Source of the DNA: Dactylis glomerata
Taxonomy: Eukaryota; Streptophyta; Magnoliopsida; Poales; Poaceae
Assembly (NCBI GenBank): GCA_007115705.1
Contig: QXEO01000220.1
Location: 15,407,624-15,471,623 of the forward strand
DNA length: 64,000 bases
Direction of reading: 5' to 3'
This document shows, piece after piece, positions 21,218 through 30,770 of the stretch (within the stretch, counting starts at the first letter, position 1; each line of letters opens with the position of its first letter). The notes beneath the pieces are model-generated. The model saw only the letters and a list, made by a program, of their open reading frames with translations, was not told the DNA's origin and did no database searches. Position numbers and translations under genes: made by a program.

Positions 21218-22915
21218 TTCATCATCGGTATAGGCATCCCCTTGGCTTGTTCCAAGCTTGGGGGAGTGCCGCGGTATCACATCATTACCTTTTGCTCATT
21301 TACTTTTCAAGTAGAGTCGTATCATGAATAGAGAAGTTATCATATAGAATAGTTTGCAGTTTGGAAGTATCCTCCTTAGTTAATTATCTATGTATCCCTT
21401 GGTGTGAGTTGCGGTAATAAAATATTAATGAGAAGTTTTATCGTTTACTTTTTGCACACTTTATGTTAGTTTGCAATCTCTCTTGTATGACTAGTCTTGT
21501 TGATTGGTATTGGTATCACATTGGGAGCATGAGTAGATTTAGTTGGTTTTGGCAAACCTAGCTTGGTCAGTAGCAACTTTACCTTGAGGTTTGAGTAGAA
21601 AAGAATAAAGAAGTGCTTGCAGTTTCATCACTTCAGTTTTCCCTTATGTTTGGCTTATAAGCATTGTTATTCTTAAAGTTAAAATCGTTGTACCTTCAAG
21701 GGAGTTTGCATGATTGTTCCTATTATATGTATGTTTGTTTGTTTCATGCAACTCTTATGCTTGCTACCCAGCCTTGCTAGCCAAAAACCTGTACTGAGAG
21801 GAAATACTTCTCGTGCATCCAATTCCCAAAAGCCAAGTCACTTCCAAAGAGTCCACTATAAATTCCTATGCTTGGTATTTCAAGCCATTCCAAGTAAATT
21901 TTCATGTGCTACCTTTCAAAAACCTTCAAACACTTCTTATTTTTGTGCCACTGTTTTTAGCTCATGAGGACGTAGTGGATGGGTTTGTTATCTTCCATAC
22001 TAAATTAAGTACCCCTCGACTAGGCAGCTTCATTCGCTCGTCATTAATTTTGCAAGGGAGCTGGTCAGACCATTATAATCTCAAAAAGAAAAAGAAAGAA
22101 AAAAAGGCACTCCTCCAATGGAACGTGAAAGTTGGTCGGCACCCGATGGAATCGGTTAGCCATGGTTTGAGAAAGGAAAAAGGTAGGGAGGAGTGCAAAG
22201 CTATAAAAGAGCACTAAAGTGCCAATTAATTAAACATCTCGGAACCGCTCTCACTTGTTTAGTATGGAAGATATCAAGAACTCCGTTGCTAGTCGTTGAC
22301 AAAAGCAACCACCTCTCAAAATAACTTTTTACCTCTGTTTTACAAATGAAAAGCTCTAGCACATGTTTAATCCCTGCTTCCCTCTGCGAAGGGCCGATCT
22401 TTTACTTTTATGTTGAGTCAACCTATTTCCCTCTATCTAAAGCAAGCATTTGAGTTGTTATGTTTCACTCATCCATATGTTGATCCGTTTAGTCATGTTT
22501 ATTATCTTCCTTGTTTTGTATAATGCTTTTATCTGAAGGAATATATCTTTGAAAGCTTTCTATGAATGCAAAAGTTTACTTTGTTGAGCATATAGTCTTT
22601 GCTATATTAGCTCTGTTTTTAAAGGCTCCATTTAAAAAGAAAGAATAGCTTGTTCATCGTTCTTTGACCAAGAACAAAGGTTTGTCATTGCCAATTATAG
22701 TTTACCTTGTGCATCTTTACATGTGATTCCCTTTTACCTATTGCAAGTCTACATCTTAAAAAGGGAAGCTGCTGTCTATTATAACTTGTGCCTCAGTGAA
22801 TGTGATGCTTCTTGTCCGTATTTTGATTATCGACATTTCACTCCATAAACCTGTGGTCATGTTTACCGAGTTTAGTTTTCGCTTGGGGACAAGCGAGGTC
22901 TAAGCTTGGGGGGGT
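21218..22915 (+). other. Element 1 3' noncoding region with conserved hairpins and PPT
   Basis: No genes. A block from about 21800 to 22420 is shared with elements 2 and 3. It contains arms GGCACTCCTCC (22106-22116) and GGAGGAGTGC (22187-22196) around the small hairpin CCGAT-GGA-ATCGG (22143-22155), and the sequence CTTCCCTCTGCGAAGGGCC near 22370. A second hairpin CGCTTG-GGGA-CAAGCG lies at 22880-22895. The polypurine tract AAGCTTGGGGGGG (about 22902-22914) adjoins the 3' LTR. Confidence 0.75.
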
Positions 22916-24422
22916 TGATACGTCCAATTTGCATCACTATTTTGTAACATAATTTACTGTTATTCATTGATATATTTCATATTTAAACATGATACTGATG
23001 TTATTTCCTTTGCTTTCACATGTTTGATGATCATCGGAGGAGTTGCTGCCGGAGTTAGGATTCTGCTGGAAAAAGGACCATCAAGAGACCATATTTTGAA
23101 GATCAGGAAAATTCCAGAAAAATACCCAGAAATTATATTTTCCCCGAAGACTCAGGAAGCCAGAAGGAGGAGTCGAGAGGAGCCAGGGGGCCCCACACGC
23201 CAGGGTGGCGCGGCCAGCCTCCTGGCCGCGCCAGCCCTGTGTGAGGGAGCCCTGGCCCACCTCTGGTCTCGCCCCTCCGCGTACATCATCGTCACCGAAA
23301 ACCTAAGTCAAGGGGGGCTCAGAGTTAGACACAGCTGCCTCTGCGGGGCGGAGAACACCAGAGAGAAAAAGCTCTCCGGCAGGGAGAAATCTGCCGGGGA
23401 AATTCCTTCCCGAAGAGGGGAGATCGTCGCCATCGTCATCACCATCGCATCGGACTTCATCGGGATCATCATCATCATCATCTCTATCACCAGCACCTTC
23501 ATCTCCACCATCATCACGCCATCCCGCTGTAACATCTTGAGTTGGATCTTGCTATATTCATAGGGGAAACTTTCCCGGTGTTGATTACTCTTGTAGTTGA
23601 CGCTATTGAGTGGAACCGTTGAATTAAGGTTTATGTTCAGATTATTATTTACCATTATTTCACCTCTAATCATGATCCAAATGATGTCTTGTGAGTAGTT
23701 CGTTTAGTTCTTGAGGACATGGGAGAAGTCAAGATGTTAGTAGTGAATTATTGTTGAGAAATATTTAATGGTTTGATATTGTTGTGGTGCTATTTCACTT
23801 GTGGTGTCATGTGAACGTCGACTACATGATACTTCACCATTTATGAGCCTAGTGAGATGCATTGTGTATTTGGCTACCGATTGTGGGGTTGCTGGAGTGA
23901 CAGAAACCTAAACCTCCGTTGGAAAACCATTGCACCAGGGAGCGTAGGATCTTAGAGTTTAAGGCTGTGGTTAGATTTATCTTAATTACTTTCTTGTATT
24001 TGCGGATGCTTGCAAGGGGTATAATCACAAGTGTGTATTTATCCTAGTAAGGGTAGTGCGCTAGCACAGGTTCACCCCCATAACACCTATCAAACCAATG
24101 AATACTATTGGCTCTATGAAGCGAAAGCTCTTGACAGAAACTCCCGTGTGTCCTCAAGAATGTTTGGTTATTATAAGTACACAACTGGCTTGTCCTTTGC
24201 TGAAGAAAGGATTGGGCCACTTGCTGCAATTGTTACTACTGTCTTTTATTTACTCGCACTTTATTTACTCGTATTACCAAATACCCCTGAAAGCCTGTTT
24301 GCTAGTATTTACAGTGATTCCTTGATCAAAACTGCTCATCAAGACCTTCTGCTCCTCGTTGGGTTCGACACTCTTATTTATCGAAAGTACTACGATACAC
24401 CCCCTATACTTGTGGGCCATCA
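22916..24422 (+). repeat. Element 1, 3' LTR
   Basis: Begins TGATACGTCCAATTTGCATC and ends GGGCCATCA, followed by the GTGAC duplication. Palindrome at about 23194-23243. Roughly 98% identical to the 5' LTR by eye. Confidence 0.95.
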
Positions 24423-24427
24423 GTGAC

Positions 24428-24684
24428 ACTCGTCCGCGTCAGGATGAATGTCGCCCTCGGTCGGATGATCCTCCTCGCCCTCGCCAAGATGATCGCCCAC
24501 GCCGCCAAGATATTCGCTATGATGATCGTCAGGATCGTTCGCGTCAAGACTACCGCTATGATGACCATCAGGACCGCCCACGATGCTACCGTGATGATGA
24601 TCGCCAGGATCGTCCTCGCCGCTATGATGATGATCGCCAAGACCATCGCTTTGATGGTAACCGGCGTCGTATGGATCGCAAGCC
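24428..24684 (+). pseudogene. Copia gag, Arg/Asp-rich repeat segment
   Basis: 257 bp of Copia between elements 1 and 2. In the gag frame it encodes tandem degenerate units of the type RYDDRQDR / RPRQDD, about eight in all, forming a charged linker before the zinc knuckle. The frame joins in phase with 13476-14159 upstream and 34155 downstream after removal of one copy of each duplication. Overlapping minus-strand frames are artefacts of this repeat. Confidence 0.85.
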
Positions 24685-26081
24685 TGATACGTCCAAAACG
24701 TATCTACTTTTCTGAACACTTTTGCTATTGTTTCTCCTCTAATTTGTGTGTTTTGAATACAACTAACACGGACTAACGCTGTTTTCAGCAGAATTGCTCT
24801 GGTGTCTCGTTTTTGTGCAGAAATTCAACTTCCAGTAAAAATTCGGGAAAAATCATGAAAAATCCTATTTCACCAGAAGACCCACGGAGCCAGAAGACGA
24901 GACGGAGAGGGGGCTTGAGGGGCTGTCACACATAGGTGGCGCGGCCCAGCCCTGGCCGCGCCACCCCTGTGTGAGGAGGCTCCAGGCGCCCACTCGGTCT
25001 CCCCTCTCGCCTACATATACCCCCTGATGACTTAAGATCGGGGAGATGGCGTTTTTCCCAGATAGACTTCCGCTGCGCCGCAGCCATCAGAAACCGCGAT
25101 TCGGAACCAGAAACTCCGTTCTGGCACCCTGCCGGGACAGGGATTCGGAGGAGATCTTCATCACCATCACCACCGACGCTCCTCCATCAACCATCCATGA
25201 CTCCCCCATCCATGTGTGAGTAATTCCCCCGCTGTAGGTGAGGGGATGGTAGGGATTGGATGAGATTGTTCATGTAATTTGATATGAGATTGATAGGGCA
25301 TAGTGCCTAGTATCTTTATTTAGTGCCTATGACATTGTTGCAACTTGTTGTGCTTAATGCTTGTCACTTTGGGCCCGAGTGCCATGATTTCAGATCTGAA
25401 CATGTTATTATTTCTATGATGATACTTGTTGTTTATGGTCTTACCTACAAGTTGTATACACATATTGTTGTCCGGAACCCGAGGCCCCAAAGTGACAGAA
25501 ATTGGGATAACCGGAGGGGATGGCTATGATGTGAGGATCACATGTGTTCACCGAGTGCTAATGCTTTGCTCCGGTACTCTATTAAAAGGAGTACCTTAAT
25601 TACCAGTAGTTTCCCTTGAGGCCCTGCTGCAACAGGCTGGTAGGACAAAAGATGTCGTGCAAGTTTCTCCTTGTGAGCACGTACGACTATATACGGAACA
25701 CATGCCTATGATTGTTTGTACTAGGATGCTTTATCATTATTTATCTGCAATGCCCGTATCTCATTGATTTCATGAATTATCTTATCCATGCAACGCCCGT
25801 TATCCATCCCTATGCCTACAGTACTTGTTCCTACTGTTTACAACTGTTACTATTACCGCTGCTATTTTACTACTGCTGTTACTGTTTCACTACTGTCACC
25901 ACTATAAAACTGTTGCTACTGATAAACCACTGCGAGCGAGACTGTTTCCAGGTGCAGCTGAATTGACAACTCATCTGTTAAGGCTTACATATATTCTTTG
26001 GCTCCCCTTGTGTCGAATCAATAAATTTGGGTAATACTTCCCTCGAAGACTGTTGCGATCCCCTATACTTGTGGGTCATCA
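24685..26081 (+). repeat. Element 2, 5' LTR
   Basis: Starts TGATACGTCCAAAACGTATC, which contains the inverted repeat GATACGT/ACGTATC, and ends GTGGGTCATCA. Palindrome at 24926-24975, TATA-like CTACATATAC at 25011-25020, and the leader stem CTGGCA-CCC-TGCCGG at 25121-25135. Confidence 0.95.
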
Positions 26082-26092
26082 AGACTATTTTC

Positions 26093-26110
26093 TGGCGCCG
26101 TTGCCGAGGA
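26093..26110 (+). other. Element 2 primer binding site
   Basis: TGGCGCCGTTGCCGAGGA, 11 bases after the LTR, fits the tRNA-Asp-type primer site of Athila-lineage Gypsy elements with one change (GAGG for GGGG). Confidence 0.85.
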
Positions 26111-26169
26111 GCATAGCTTTATCTGTAAGTTCACTTGGTATTCATATTGTTCGCTGTAATCCTTTCATC

Positions 26170-28812
26170 ATGGGTAAACCTCGTGATGGAAAAGTTCCTT
26201 TATTGCCATCCACTACAAGAAGAGGTACGACTCTCAACACCTCTGTTGCTCTTGATTCGCCATCTGTTATGAGTAAGTTGCTTACACCACCACACCCACA
26301 CGCTACTGCTACTACTTCTGCTGAGATTGAAAGTGCCACTGATAATTTAGATGATGCTTCTACTGTGCTTGATGTGAGAGGTTCACTAGGTTCCTTTTTA
26401 GACGCTACTATTGCTAGAGCTAAGTTGGGAAACACCACTGTTACACCTGTTAGTTCACCTGAGGCTAGGGAATGTTCTAGTGATGATTATGATGATGATG
26501 CTTACATTGAGCTTAATGATGATTTTATTGCAGAAGCACGTGCTGCTCGTAATGCAGGTAATGTTAAAGAACTTCTCGCTAGACGTTCTGTTAGATATAA
26601 TTTGTCTCCTGATCCTAAGTTTGCTGCTTCTCCCATAAATATTAGAGACAAGGATTATGATTTCTCTTTGGATTTATCTTACATATCTATTGTTGAGAAA
26701 ACTCCTTTTTGTGGTACTAAAGATGAGAGTGCTATGGAGCACATGAATGAGCTTTCTACTTTGTGTAATTTGTTTTCTGATGATATTAAGCTCCGCACTT
26801 ACTTTGTTGCTAAGATTTTTCCTTTTTCGTTGAAAGATGCTGCTAAAACTTGGTTTAATAGCTTGTCTCCTGGATCTCTTACTAGTCCTATTGCTTTGGT
26901 TAATGCTTTCTTTCAGAAATATTTTCCCGCTAGTGCTCAACATGCTGCTGTGCAGAAAATCTTTGATTTTGAACAGGGAAAAGGAGAGATATTGCCTGAA
27001 TCTTGGACAAGGTTTTGTTCTTTAATTAGAGCTTTGCCTAAAGAACCATTGCCTAAAAATGAACTCCTTGATATATTTTATAATGGACTAACGGATGAAT
27101 CTAAGTCATATTTGGATAGTTGTGCTGGTTGTGTTTTCAGGGAAAGAACTCCGGCTGAAGCTGAAGAATTAATGGCTAAAATAAGCCGGAATCATGATGA
27201 TTGGACTTTGGTTGATCCAACACCAGCACCAACTCCTGCGCCATCTACAGAGCCTACGCCGAAGAAGAGAGGAATGATTGAATTAAATGATGAAGTTATG
27301 AGGGAAGCTAAGAAATCTCTTAAGGAGAAAGGTATTAAGGCCGAAGATGTGAAGAATTTACCTCCTATTGAAGAATTATGTAAGCCAATCCCTCACTCAT
27401 CTATTGAGGTACACTCTCTCCAAAGCTTTGATGAAAGAGATATTCCTTATACCAAACCTCCCGATCAATGCTTAGATGAATTTGATAATTTTATTGTTAA
27501 GCAAGAAAATTTTAATAGAATGGTGCATAATCATCTGTTGGAGAATTCTAGAGTTATTAACAAGTTGCATGATATTGTGGAGAGAACCGCCAATGATGTG
27601 AAGATACTCGCTAAACATTTTCAAATGGTCCAAACACAAATTGATCAGCTTACCAAGGTGCAAAAATATTTGCTAGATAATGCTGCAAGAGAGAAGCAAG
27701 CATGTGAAATACGCACAAGAAGTGGTGCTGCTACTCAAGACCCATTATATCCTGAAGGACATCCTAAGAGGGTCGAGCAAGATTCTCAACGCACTTCAAG
27801 TGATGAGATTCCTCCCAATAGGAAGAAGAAGAAGCATAAAACAACTGCAGAATCCTCTGATGCAGGTAAAGATCCTAATAGTGTTTCTATTTCTGATGCT
27901 GAAACTGAACCAGGAGATGCTTCCGATAAAGAAGAAGTTGAAGAAGAACCGGAAAAGAGTGATAAAAATGCAAAGTACACCAAAGAAGACTTCATTGCCA
28001 ACAAGCATGGTAAGGAGAGGGAACCTTGGGTACAGAAACCAATGCCTTTTCCTGGTAAGAAACACAAGTCCAAGGAAGAAGAACACTACAACAGGTTTTG
28101 TGAATGGATGAGACCTTTATTTTTGCAAATTCCTTTGACTGATGCTATTAGAATGCCTCCTTATGCAAAGTATATGAAAGATATTGTCACTAACAAAAGG
28201 AAAATTCCTAGTGAGAAAATTTCCACTCTACTTGCTAACTATTCTTTTGATGGTAAAGTTCCAGAGAAGCTTGGAGATCCAGGTATACCTACCATTCCTT
28301 GCTCCATTAAAAATAACTATGTTAGAACTGCTTTATGTGATTTGGGAGCTGGAGTTAGTGTAATGCCTTTTTCTCTTTATAAGAGACTTGATTTAGAAAA
28401 ATTGGTATCAACTGATATATCTTTGCAGATGGCTGATAAGTCTACTACTATTCCTATTGGTATATGTGAGAATGTTCCTGTTCAAGTTGCTAACAGCTGT
28501 TTAATATTAACTGATTTTGTTGTGTTGGAAATGCCTGAAGACGATAATATGTCTATTATTCTTGGGAGACCTTTTCTAAACACTGCAGGTGCTGTTATTA
28601 ATTGCAATCAAGGAAAAGTCACTTTTAATGTTAATGACAAAGAATATACAGTTTATTTTCCCAAGAAGATTGATAGGAAGAATGCTCTAAATACAATCAA
28701 GCATGTTGAGACCATCAAAGTTGGTCAAATTATTTGTTCAGAGCAAAAGCCCAAGGAAGAATGTCAAATTGTTATGGTTGGGACTATACCTATTAAAGTT
28801 GAGGTAACATAA
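26170..28812 (+). CDS. Element 2 Gag with protease-like domain, intact, no pol
   Basis: 880 codons from the ATG at 26170 (MGKPRDGKVPLL). After an acidic, threonine-rich N-terminus comes the Retrotrans_gag domain (about 170-340; FPFSLKDAAKTWFNSL near 217-232). A proline/threonine hinge (about 350-370), long charged and coiled segments (about 380-640) and a lysine/glutamate-rich stretch follow. Near 721 is the retropepsin-like motif CDLGAGVSVMPFSLYKRL, with DLG in place of DTG/DSG as in Athila relatives, and the second half IILGRPFLNTAGAVI (about 797-811). The frame ends in EVT at 28812 and nothing pol-like follows. No zinc knuckle is visible. It would build particles but needs reverse transcriptase and integrase in trans. 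Confidence 0.9.
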   Translation: MGKPRDGKVPLLPSTTRRGTTLNTSVALDSPSVMSKLLTPPHPHATATTSAEIESATDNLDDASTVLDVRGSLGSFLDATIARAKLGNTTVTPVSSPEARECSSDDYDDDAYIELNDDFIAEARAARNAGNVKELLARRSVRYNLSPDPKFAASPINIRDKDYDFSLDLSYISIVEKTPFCGTKDESAMEHMNELSTLCNLFSDDIKLRTYFVAKIFPFSLKDAAKTWFNSLSPGSLTSPIALVNAFFQKYFPASAQHAAVQKIFDFEQGKGEILPESWTRFCSLIRALPKEPLPKNELLDIFYNGLTDESKSYLDSCAGCVFRERTPAEAEELMAKISRNHDDWTLVDPTPAPTPAPSTEPTPKKRGMIELNDEVMREAKKSLKEKGIKAEDVKNLPPIEELCKPIPHSSIEVHSLQSFDERDIPYTKPPDQCLDEFDNFIVKQENFNRMVHNHLLENSRVINKLHDIVERTANDVKILAKHFQMVQTQIDQLTKVQKYLLDNAAREKQACEIRTRSGAATQDPLYPEGHPKRVEQDSQRTSSDEIPPNRKKKKHKTTAESSDAGKDPNSVSISDAETEPGDASDKEEVEEEPEKSDKNAKYTKEDFIANKHGKEREPWVQKPMPFPGKKHKSKEEEHYNRFCEWMRPLFLQIPLTDAIRMPPYAKYMKDIVTNKRKIPSEKISTLLANYSFDGKVPEKLGDPGIPTIPCSIKNNYVRTALCDLGAGVSVMPFSLYKRLDLEKLVSTDISLQMADKSTTIPIGICENVPVQVANSCLILTDFVVLEMPEDDNMSIILGRPFLNTAGAVINCNQGKVTFNVNDKEYTVYFPKKIDRKNALNTIKHVETIKVGQIICSEQKPKEECQIVMVGTIPIKVEVT

Positions 28813-29636
28813 GCATTAAGTGATATGCAAAGTTTTGCCTCATACAAAGTTAGTTTGGTAACAAGACTTGATCAACCTTGTTAACAAAGTGATTTTATAT
28901 GAACGAAACTTCGTTTTCACCGCATCCACTCCACCTCACTTGTATTTACTTTCATCAAATTTTATTCCTTCAGTTTAGTTGCATGATTAAGAGTATCTTA
29001 GAGCTGCTGCATGTTTAGTTTTGATTTGCTTGAACTCTTTTCATCTTCATTTTTCTGAGTTTTATCGATATGCCAATTTCTGAAAAATCCCCGAAAATAA
29101 AGTTTCTCGAAAAATTCCAGAAAATTCTTTATAAATTTTTATGTCAAAAATGGGGCAGAGAGACACCTGGGAGGCACCAGGTGGGGCAACCACGCCACCT
29201 CACACATAGGTGGCGCGGCCGCGCCACCCAGGTGTGAGGGGGCCCCACCAGGCCACTCACTCATCTCTTCTTCCCCTGCTCTTTCTCTCTCCCGAAAAAC
29301 ACCGCCCTATTTGCTCAAGCTCGAGTTCTTGCTGTCTTTCACCTGGAATTTTCGATCTCCTCGTTCAGCCCAACATTTTCGCTGAAACTTGGATCATTTG
29401 TTCTCCGGTATGTGACTCCTCCACTTGTCCAAGTAGATTTTCTTTTGGTAGAGTATTTCTTGAGTATTTTAGCATTGTAGGTGACAGAATAAATGAGTAT
29501 GCATGCTTGTTCTATTGTTTAGAAAGGTTATTTTGATGCACGATAGCTCTCTAGTAATTCACTATAGTAGTTTCGTACATTTGCTTGTCCTTAAATCACT
29601 TTTTATGAGTTTGTTGAAAATTTTCAGAGAAGGGAG
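28813..29636 (+). promoter_or_regulatory. Element 2 internal palindrome and intron-bearing leader
   Basis: At 29199-29238 lies a nearly perfect inverted repeat: CTCACAC ... GTGTGAG around the perfect 20-bp palindrome GGTGGCGCGGCCGCGCCACC, the same motif as in the LTRs. About 170 bp on, a splice donor (CCG|GTATGT, 29408) and acceptor (TTTTCAG, ending 29627) would remove a 220-bp intron ten bases before the ATG of the next ORF. This suggests an internally started, spliced message. Before the palindrome (28813-29198) nothing is recognised. Confidence 0.5.
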
Positions 29637-30770
29637 ATGGCTAACTTCACATATGGAGAAGTGTTTGAAAGTGATGCACCAAGGTCATCAAGGCCCTCAA
29701 GATCTACTGCTCAATATAGGATATCTTATAATGAGGATCTCATGTCACCAAACCCTGAAGGGGACTATGGAGATGCACATCCATCCTCCTTCCCTTGTTT
29801 TAACTTCTTGAGTGATGTAGGGATTCTTGATGATTTCTTGCTTCTTATTAACAGGGTTGGGTTGACAGATTATGTGGCAGATGAAAGAGACCAATATGCT
29901 TTGCTTACAAAGATTTTCGTTGAAAGTTTTAAATTTATTAACTCTCATTACAACCCTTCTGTTGCATTTAAGATTTATGATAAGTCTATCACCATGTCTT
30001 TGGGGAGGTTTTGTTCTATTTTAGGTATTCCCATGTTTGGAATGGCTAAGAAGATACAAAATCACCCCGCTGATTTGTTGGAGCTTTACCGAGGGGTGAC
30101 CAATGATGATGATCGCAACGCACAGCGTGGCAAGATAAGAAATATTCAGCTCCCAGCTATTAGATATTTTACTTACTATCTTGCAACTAGTGTACTTGGT
30201 AGAGAAAACACTAGCAATATCTCCAACTATCATTTAGCTTTTCTAGCTACCGCTCTTGATGTTGGTAGGAAGTATAACCTTGGTGCTGTTATTGCTCGTC
30301 GCCTAGCCGCTAGGGGACCTATTTATGGAGGTATTATTGCCGCGCGCATTGTTGCTGAGCTAGGACTTTCTATTGCTCCTAATGATGTATTGTTGGCTCC
30401 ACAAAGGCTTGATCTTGCTGCTATGAAACTCCATCATTTTGTTACTGCTAACTCTTGTGCAGGGAAATTAGTTTACAGAATGTTATTCATTGATGGAGAG
30501 GAAAGGGAAATTCCCTTGCCTCAGCCTAACTTGTTCAGTGTTTATATGAGGCCATGGTCGCGCACGAAGGTGGAGTTGGACGGTCAGCTTAGGCTGCTTG
30601 GTTTCAACATCCAACACGGCGTGGTGGTCCAGGAGGAAGAGGAGGAGCCGCCCTATCACTTTACCACGTACCACTCCGGGGAGTCCTCAAACTCATATCA
30701 GGACGATGGTGCTTCTTCGTCACACTATGGAGGCGCCACCTCATGGCAGAGTTGGCCGAGTTGGGATTGA
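29637..30770 (+). CDS. ATHILA ORF-1-like protein of element 2
   Basis: 377 codons (MANFTYGEVFESDAPRSS...). I recognise the layout of the ATHILA ORF family found after gag-pol in Athila-lineage elements. It starts polar, has a globular part (about 50-300; RFCSILGIPMFG, NHPADLLELYRG, RKYNLGAVIARRLAARGPIYGG), then an acidic stretch and a Ser/Tyr/Gly-rich tail ending QSWPSWD. There is no signal peptide or clear membrane segment, so an envelope role is not supported. The frame is intact. AAGCTTGGGGGGAGG follows the stop at about 30793-30807. Function unknown; the family link is from memory of its motifs. Confidence 0.65.
   Translation: MANFTYGEVFESDAPRSSRPSRSTAQYRISYNEDLMSPNPEGDYGDAHPSSFPCFNFLSDVGILDDFLLLINRVGLTDYVADERDQYALLTKIFVESFKFINSHYNPSVAFKIYDKSITMSLGRFCSILGIPMFGMAKKIQNHPADLLELYRGVTNDDDRNAQRGKIRNIQLPAIRYFTYYLATSVLGRENTSNISNYHLAFLATALDVGRKYNLGAVIARRLAARGPIYGGIIAARIVAELGLSIAPNDVLLAPQRLDLAAMKLHHFVTANSCAGKLVYRMLFIDGEEREIPLPQPNLFSVYMRPWSRTKVELDGQLRLLGFNIQHGVVVQEEEEEPPYHFTTYHSGESSNSYQDDGASSSHYGGATSWQSWPSWD

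Larger units (their letters stand above)
14160..24422 (+). mobile_element. Element 1: full-length Athila-like Gypsy retrotransposon
   Basis: 10,263 bp with LTRs of 1509 and 1507 bp, flanked by GTGAC (14155-14159 and 24423-24427). It carries a degenerate tRNA-Asp-type primer site, one open gag-pol polyprotein, a short second ORF behind a GC palindrome, a 1.7-kb 3' noncoding region with conserved hairpins, and a polypurine tract. By eye the LTRs differ by about 29 substitutions and two one-base indels (near 2%), so the insertion is about twice as diverged as elements 2 and 3. This is the only element in the nest with reverse transcriptase and integrase in one intact frame. Confidence 0.95.

Noticed and set aside
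24404..24776. Three overlapping ORFs of 80-117 codons on both strands
   Set aside because: All are alternate-frame readings of the Arg/Asp-encoding repeat of Copia gag and LTR sequence.
27680..28111. 143-codon ORF inside element 2 gag
   Set aside because: Out-of-frame shadow of the Gag-protease ORF; Lys/Leu-rich from codon bias.
29637..30770. Element 2 second ORF as a retroviral-type envelope gene
   Set aside because: No signal peptide, no membrane anchor and no cleavage-like site; motifs fit the ATHILA ORF family better.
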